Origin: an uncultured Ruminococcus sp.
GTDB lineage: Bacteria > Bacillota > Clostridia > Oscillospirales > Ruminococcaceae
DNA length: 63,853 bases
Assembly (NCBI GenBank): GCA_945877315.1
Contig: CAMCRP010000011.1
Location: 1 to 63,853 of the forward strand
Direction of reading: 5' to 3'
The stretch's first letter is position 1, and each line of letters opens with the position of its first letter. Below the pieces are notes generated by a model. It made no database searches, was not told the DNA's origin, and saw nothing but the letters and a program-made list of their open reading frames with translations. Shown piece by piece: positions 60,242 to 63,853 of this stretch. Made by a program: the position numbers and the translations under genes.

Positions 60242-63118
60242 TTACGGCAGAAGTCTGTTAATATCTCTCGGGAACATAGAAGCCAGACGAATGTTAGACT
60301 CATTCAGCAGCTTCATAACCAGACGCTCCAGACCGATTCCCAGACCTCCGTGAGGAGGCAGACCGTACTTGTGAGCAGTGAGATAATATTCAAAGTCCGC
60401 AGGATCAAGACCCTGAGCCTTCATCTTAGCTACCTGTTCATCATAATCGTGAATACGCTGACCGCCGCTGGTGATCTCCAGACCTCTGAAAAGCAGGTCA
60501 AACTTGCATGCAAGACGGGGATCATCACGGTCGTTCATGGCATAGAAAGGCGGCTTGGACGACGGAAAATGCGTAACAAAGATAAAGTCACAGCCAAAGG
60601 TTTTCTTTGAATATTCGCAGAGAGCGACTTCGTCCTCGGGCTCCAGGTCAAGCTTTGCGCCCATGCCCTTGTCACCCAGAATATCCTTTGCTTCAAGCAG
60701 AGTGATGCAGGGAATATCGCCGATCTCGGGAATATCCGCACCAAGCAGCTCGATTTCGTGCTGATAATTTGCCTTGAGATACTCCATAACGTACTTGAGC
60801 ATAGCTGTTTCCATCGCCATAACATCGTACATACTGTCAATATATCCCATTTCAAAGTCAAGACCGATATACTCGTTGATATGACGGGAGGTCGCATGCT
60901 TTTCGGCACGGTAAACGGGAGCAATCTCAAAAACTCTGTCAAAGAAAGCAACTGCAGTCTGCTTGTAGAACTGAGGTGACTGATTGAGGAATGCAGGCTT
61001 TCCGAAGTAGTCCAGACGGAAGATGTTAGCACCGCCCTCGGCACCCTGTGCAACTATCTTGGGAGAATGAATTTCGGTGAAATTCTCCTTTAACATAAAC
61101 TCCTTGAAACCGTTGCAAACGCCCTCCTGAAGCTTGAAAATAGCCCTTTCATAAGGATTTCTCAGCGCAACCGAACGGTTATTAAGGTTTACGTCCAGCG
61201 CACAGCCCAGCTTCTTGCCCGAAACGTGCAGAGGATATTCCGCAGCGGGCTTGGAAATAAGCTTTATGCCCTTTAGAAGTATCTCAATGCCGTAAATACC
61301 GTTCTTATTCTCGGTTACGGTACCTGTTATCTCAACAAAGAATCCCTCTCTCAGTCCCTCAATGCTGTCGGAGCAGCTGTCGGGAGAGTAAACGGTCTGG
61401 AGAGTGTATCTTCCCGTGCGGACGATTATAAAGGAAACGCCGCCCATCTTTCTTATTTTATGAACGCAAACGTCAAGTGTGATGTCCTTGCCGATATTGT
61501 TCATAGCATCTTCCAGAACAAACTCCTTTTTCAGATTGTCGGAGCTTATCTGCTTGATATTGTTCTTCACGGAAGGTTTGTATGCAGCGGGATTTGAGTA
61601 AGCCGCCATATTTACAGCCTTCACCTGATCGTCGGAGCTGTCGGCATTATCCGAGTCATCATCAGCCGAATCATTTGAAAGTGAAGCAAGCTTCTTTTCC
61701 AACTCTTCCTTAATGACCTTGGGAGTGCAGACGCCCTTTAGTGCCTTTGAACACTGTCCCATAAGGAATCCGAATACCTTAACATCGCCGCTCTTGTACT
61801 GATTAACAGCCTTTTCGTTAGCGGAAATAACGCTGTCAATGACCTCTGCAACCTTAGCGGTGTCGTTGGAAATGAGGAATCCTCTTGCCTTTGCGATCTC
61901 CTCGGGATCTCCACCCTTCTCTGCCATCTGACGGAAGATAGTCTTAGCGTCGTTTTTGCTGACCTTTTCGGTATCAGCCATTTCAACCAGCTTTGCAAGC
62001 TCGTTTGCGGTAAAGGGCAGATCATCTACGGAAATTTCACCGAGATTTACACGGCGCATCAGCTCACCTATAATAAAGTTTGCAACGCTTTTGGGATTGT
62101 TGTAAACCTTCAGCGCATCATCAAACAGGTCGGAAACTGGCTTCTGATTAACAATTATCTTAGCATCGCCCTCAGAAAGTCCGTACTGCGTCGTATAGAT
62201 TTCCAGACGCTTATAGGGCATAACTGGCAGCTTTGCCTTGATCTTGTCCAGATCCTCATCGGTAAAGTTTACCTGCAAAATATCAGGCTCGGGGAAATAA
62301 CGGTAGTCGTGAGCGTCCTCTTTTGAACGCATGGACCTTGTTTCACCCTTGTTATCGTCATAACGTCTTGTTTCCTGAACAACTCTCTTGCCAAAATCCA
62401 GCAGATTGGACTGACGTTTTATCTCATATTCGATAGCACGTCCGATAGCCTTGATAGAGTTCAGGTTCTTTATCTCGGCTCTTGTACCCAGCTGCTTGTC
62501 CTCGGGCTTCATAATGGAAATGTTTACGTCGCAGCGGAGAGAACCCTGCTCCATCTTACAATCGCAGACACCCGCATATTTCAGCAGCAGTGCGATCTTC
62601 TCAACAAACGCCTTAGCTTCTTCGGCAGAACCGATGTCAGGCTCGGTAACGATCTCGATCAGAGGAATACCGCAGCGGTTATAGTCAGCCAGGGAAACGC
62701 CGTTCAAGTCGTCGTGGACAAGCTTTCCTGCGTCCTCTTCAAGGTGGATACGGTTAATTCTTACATTCTTTTTCTTCTTCTCCCCGTCAACCTCATATTC
62801 AACGGGAACAACGCCGTTTATGCAGAGAGGCAGCGGCATCTGAGAGATCTGATAAGCCTTCGGCAGGTCAGGATAGAAATAGTTCTTTCTGTCGAAAACG
62901 GAGAATTTGTTAATATCGCAGCCGAGAGCAAAGCCCGCCTTTACGGCATATTCAACGGCTGTCTGATTGATAACCGGCAGAGTTCCGGGCATACCCGAGC
63001 AAACGGGACAGCAGCGTGAGTTTCTGTCACCGCCGAATTCCGCAGAGCAGGTACAGAAAACCTTTGAGTTTGTCAAAAGCTCTGCGTGTATCTCAAGTCC
63101 AATAACAGGAATATACAT
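60242..63118 (-). CDS. Fusion of GatB amidotransferase subunit with archaeal-type aspartyl-tRNA synthetase
   Basis: One uninterrupted 958-residue frame. Residues 1-475 are a full GatB (start YIPVIGLEIHAELLT; MEQGSLRCDVN; the C-terminal tail domain ending near CTPKVIKEELEKKL). An acidic linker (about 476-530, with DSADDDSDNADSSDD) follows. Residues 531-958 are a complete AspRS: OB-fold anticodon domain (531-628), motif 2 FEIAPVYRAEKHATSRH (730-746) and motif 3 GGLGIGLERL (924-933). The bacterial GAD insert is absent, so this is the archaeal/AspS2 class. H553 in VCVHKIRKMGG matches the His of non-discriminating enzymes. It should form Asp-tRNA-Asn and help amidate it. I preferred the ATG at 63118. 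It lies directly after gatA. Confidence 0.93.
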   Translation of the reverse strand: MYIPVIGLEIHAELLTNSKVFCTCSAEFGGDRNSRCCPVCSGMPGTLPVINQTAVEYAVKAGFALGCDINKFSVFDRKNYFYPDLPKAYQISQMPLPLCINGVVPVEYEVDGEKKKKNVRINRIHLEEDAGKLVHDDLNGVSLADYNRCGIPLIEIVTEPDIGSAEEAKAFVEKIALLLKYAGVCDCKMEQGSLRCDVNISIMKPEDKQLGTRAEIKNLNSIKAIGRAIEYEIKRQSNLLDFGKRVVQETRRYDDNKGETRSMRSKEDAHDYRYFPEPDILQVNFTDEDLDKIKAKLPVMPYKRLEIYTTQYGLSEGDAKIIVNQKPVSDLFDDALKVYNNPKSVANFIIGELMRRVNLGEISVDDLPFTANELAKLVEMADTEKVSKNDAKTIFRQMAEKGGDPEEIAKARGFLISNDTAKVAEVIDSVISANEKAVNQYKSGDVKVFGFLMGQCSKALKGVCTPKVIKEELEKKLASLSNDSADDDSDNADSSDDQVKAVNMAAYSNPAAYKPSVKNNIKQISSDNLKKEFVLEDAMNNIGKDITLDVCVHKIRKMGGVSFIIVRTGRYTLQTVYSPDSCSDSIEGLREGFFVEITGTVTENKNGIYGIEILLKGIKLISKPAAEYPLHVSGKKLGCALDVNLNNRSVALRNPYERAIFKLQEGVCNGFKEFMLKENFTEIHSPKIVAQGAEGGANIFRLDYFGKPAFLNQSPQFYKQTAVAFFDRVFEIAPVYRAEKHATSRHINEYIGLDFEMGYIDSMYDVMAMETAMLKYVMEYLKANYQHEIELLGADIPEIGDIPCITLLEAKDILGDKGMGAKLDLEPEDEVALCEYSKKTFGCDFIFVTHFPSSKPPFYAMNDRDDPRLACKFDLLFRGLEITSGGQRIHDYDEQVAKMKAQGLDPADFEYYLTAHKYGLPPHGGLGIGLERLVMKLLNESNIRLASMFPRDINRLLP

Positions 63119-63135
63119 TGTAGAAGTACCCCCAA

Positions 63136-63853
63136 TCAATTGATCTTCGGCAGACGGCGTTCAAACTGCTGCTCGAAAGCGTCCGCAACACGAAGAATAT
63201 CTGCCTCGGCGAATTTGCGTCCAATAACGGACATACCGATAGGCATTCCCTTTTCGTCATATCCGCAGGTGGTGGAAACGGCGGGCAGAGAAGCGATATT
63301 TACGGTAACTGTGCAAATATCAGCCTGATACATCTTTGCGGGGTCGGAAATATTTTCATTGACTCCGTAAGCAACTGTGGGAGCCGTCGGAGTAAGAATA
63401 ACGTCGCATTTTTCAAAAATATCGGCATACTCGGCGGAGATCTTCTGCTTGAGAGCCATTGCCTTTCCGTAATAAGCATCATAATATCCACTGGAAAGTG
63501 CGTAGTTTCCGAGAAGAATTCGACGCTTTACCTCCTCGCCGAAGCCCTCGCTTCTGGAGTTTGCGATAAGCTCGTTGAAGTTTTCGCCTATTTTGGAGCG
63601 ATGACCGTACTTGATGCCGTCATATCTGGAAAGATTTGAAGAAGCCTCCGCAGAGGAAATAAGATAGTACGCCGCAACAGCGTATTTCAGGGAAGGCATA
63701 GAGCAGTCAATAAGCTCTGCACCCATGCTCTTGTAAGCATCGGCAGCCGCAAGAACAGCCTTTCTTACGCTGTCATCAATACCCTCTGCATAAAACTCAC
63801 GAGGCAGTGCGATCTTCATACCCTTTATGGGCTGACCTATCTTAGCTGTGTAA
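63136..63853 (-). CDS. gatA: GatA amidase subunit of the GatCAB amidotransferase, C-terminal part
   Basis: About 238 residues of the C-terminal part, open through the right edge, so the 5' end including the catalytic Ser-cisSer-Lys triad lies outside. Seen are the KGMKIALPREFYAEGIDDSV segment, SSAEASSNLSRYDGIKYG (about 75 residues later), RRILLGNYALSSGYYDAYY and the C-terminal ILTPTAPTVAYGV and SLPAVSTTCGYDEKGMPIGM motifs, all typical of GatA. GatA makes ammonia from glutamine for the GatB kinase/transamidase site. The stop lies 17 bases before the fusion gene's ATG. Confidence 0.95.
   Translation of the reverse strand, partial: YTAKIGQPIKGMKIALPREFYAEGIDDSVRKAVLAAADAYKSMGAELIDCSMPSLKYAVAAYYLISSAEASSNLSRYDGIKYGHRSKIGENFNELIANSRSEGFGEEVKRRILLGNYALSSGYYDAYYGKAMALKQKISAEYADIFEKCDVILTPTAPTVAYGVNENISDPAKMYQADICTVTVNIASLPAVSTTCGYDEKGMPIGMSVIGRKFAEADILRVADAFEQQFERRLPKIN

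Noticed and set aside
1-63853. Insertion sequence, prophage, CRISPR array or toxin-antitoxin module
   Set aside because: No transposase, integrase, phage structural set, repeat-spacer array or cas gene can be read; the lysozyme domain of 46589..49516 is phage-related by fold only.

Overview
This window is a gene-dense chromosomal stretch from a Gram-positive anaerobe of the Clostridia, most likely a Ruminococcus-like member of the Oscillospiraceae. The clues are Firmicute gene orders (rplS-lepB-ylqF-rnhB-yraN; hprK-murB-rapZ-whiA-dnaE-pfkA; cdaA-cdaR), strong Shine-Dalgarno sites, a type III glutamine synthetase, a GH44 cellulase-type hydrolase, DUF4214-bearing secreted proteins, and an alpha/beta small acid-soluble spore protein. 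The species is inferred from family distributions, not from a marker gene. Every gene I call lies on the minus strand, so the window reads as a series of operons transcribed from right to left. No insertion sequence, prophage or CRISPR array is visible. No gene-free stretch exceeds about 300 bases.

Reading in the direction of transcription from the right edge: gatA (cut by the edge) is followed by one long gene joining GatB to an archaeal-type aspartyl-tRNA synthetase. Then come glnA type III behind an attenuator-like leader, and an anchored GH44 hydrolase with a GGDEF diguanylate cyclase. Next is cdaA-cdaR-FAD oxidoreductase, followed by a secreted lysozyme-like protein, a spore protein, and the hprK-zinc ribbon-PHP-murB-rapZ-whiA-dnaE group. 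pfkA follows behind tandem operator-like palindromes, then folT behind a tetrahydrofolate riboswitch, proC, two membrane proteins (SpoIIM-like and YesL-like), rpsO-pnp, a small membrane protein and recD2-comF-mreB. After a Cys-rich protein come tmk-DUF2156-DJ-1-5-FCL-mltG-U32 protease, an M50 (SpoIVFB-like) protease, the paired radical SAM genes, and rplS with a structured leader. The left part holds lepB-ylqF-rnhB-yraN-thrC-phosphoesterase, tig, clpP-clpX, lon-engB-lysA, yerC-methyltransferase-hslO, and a tRNA operon (Val, Asp, Gly).

Themes: protein quality control (Tig, ClpXP, Lon, Hsp33) is clustered at the left; cell-wall synthesis and second-messenger genes sit in the middle and right; sporulation-linked genes (SASP, SpoIIM-like, SpoIVFB-like) are scattered throughout. 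The most striking item is the GatB-AspRS fusion, which would place mischarging of tRNA-Asn and its repair by amidation on one polypeptide. A His at the position that separates non-discriminating from discriminating archaeal-type AspRS supports this reading. Other items worth a look are two copies of a MITE-like palindromic element, a glnA leader with mutually exclusive hairpins, tandem operators at pfkA, and several structured leaders.
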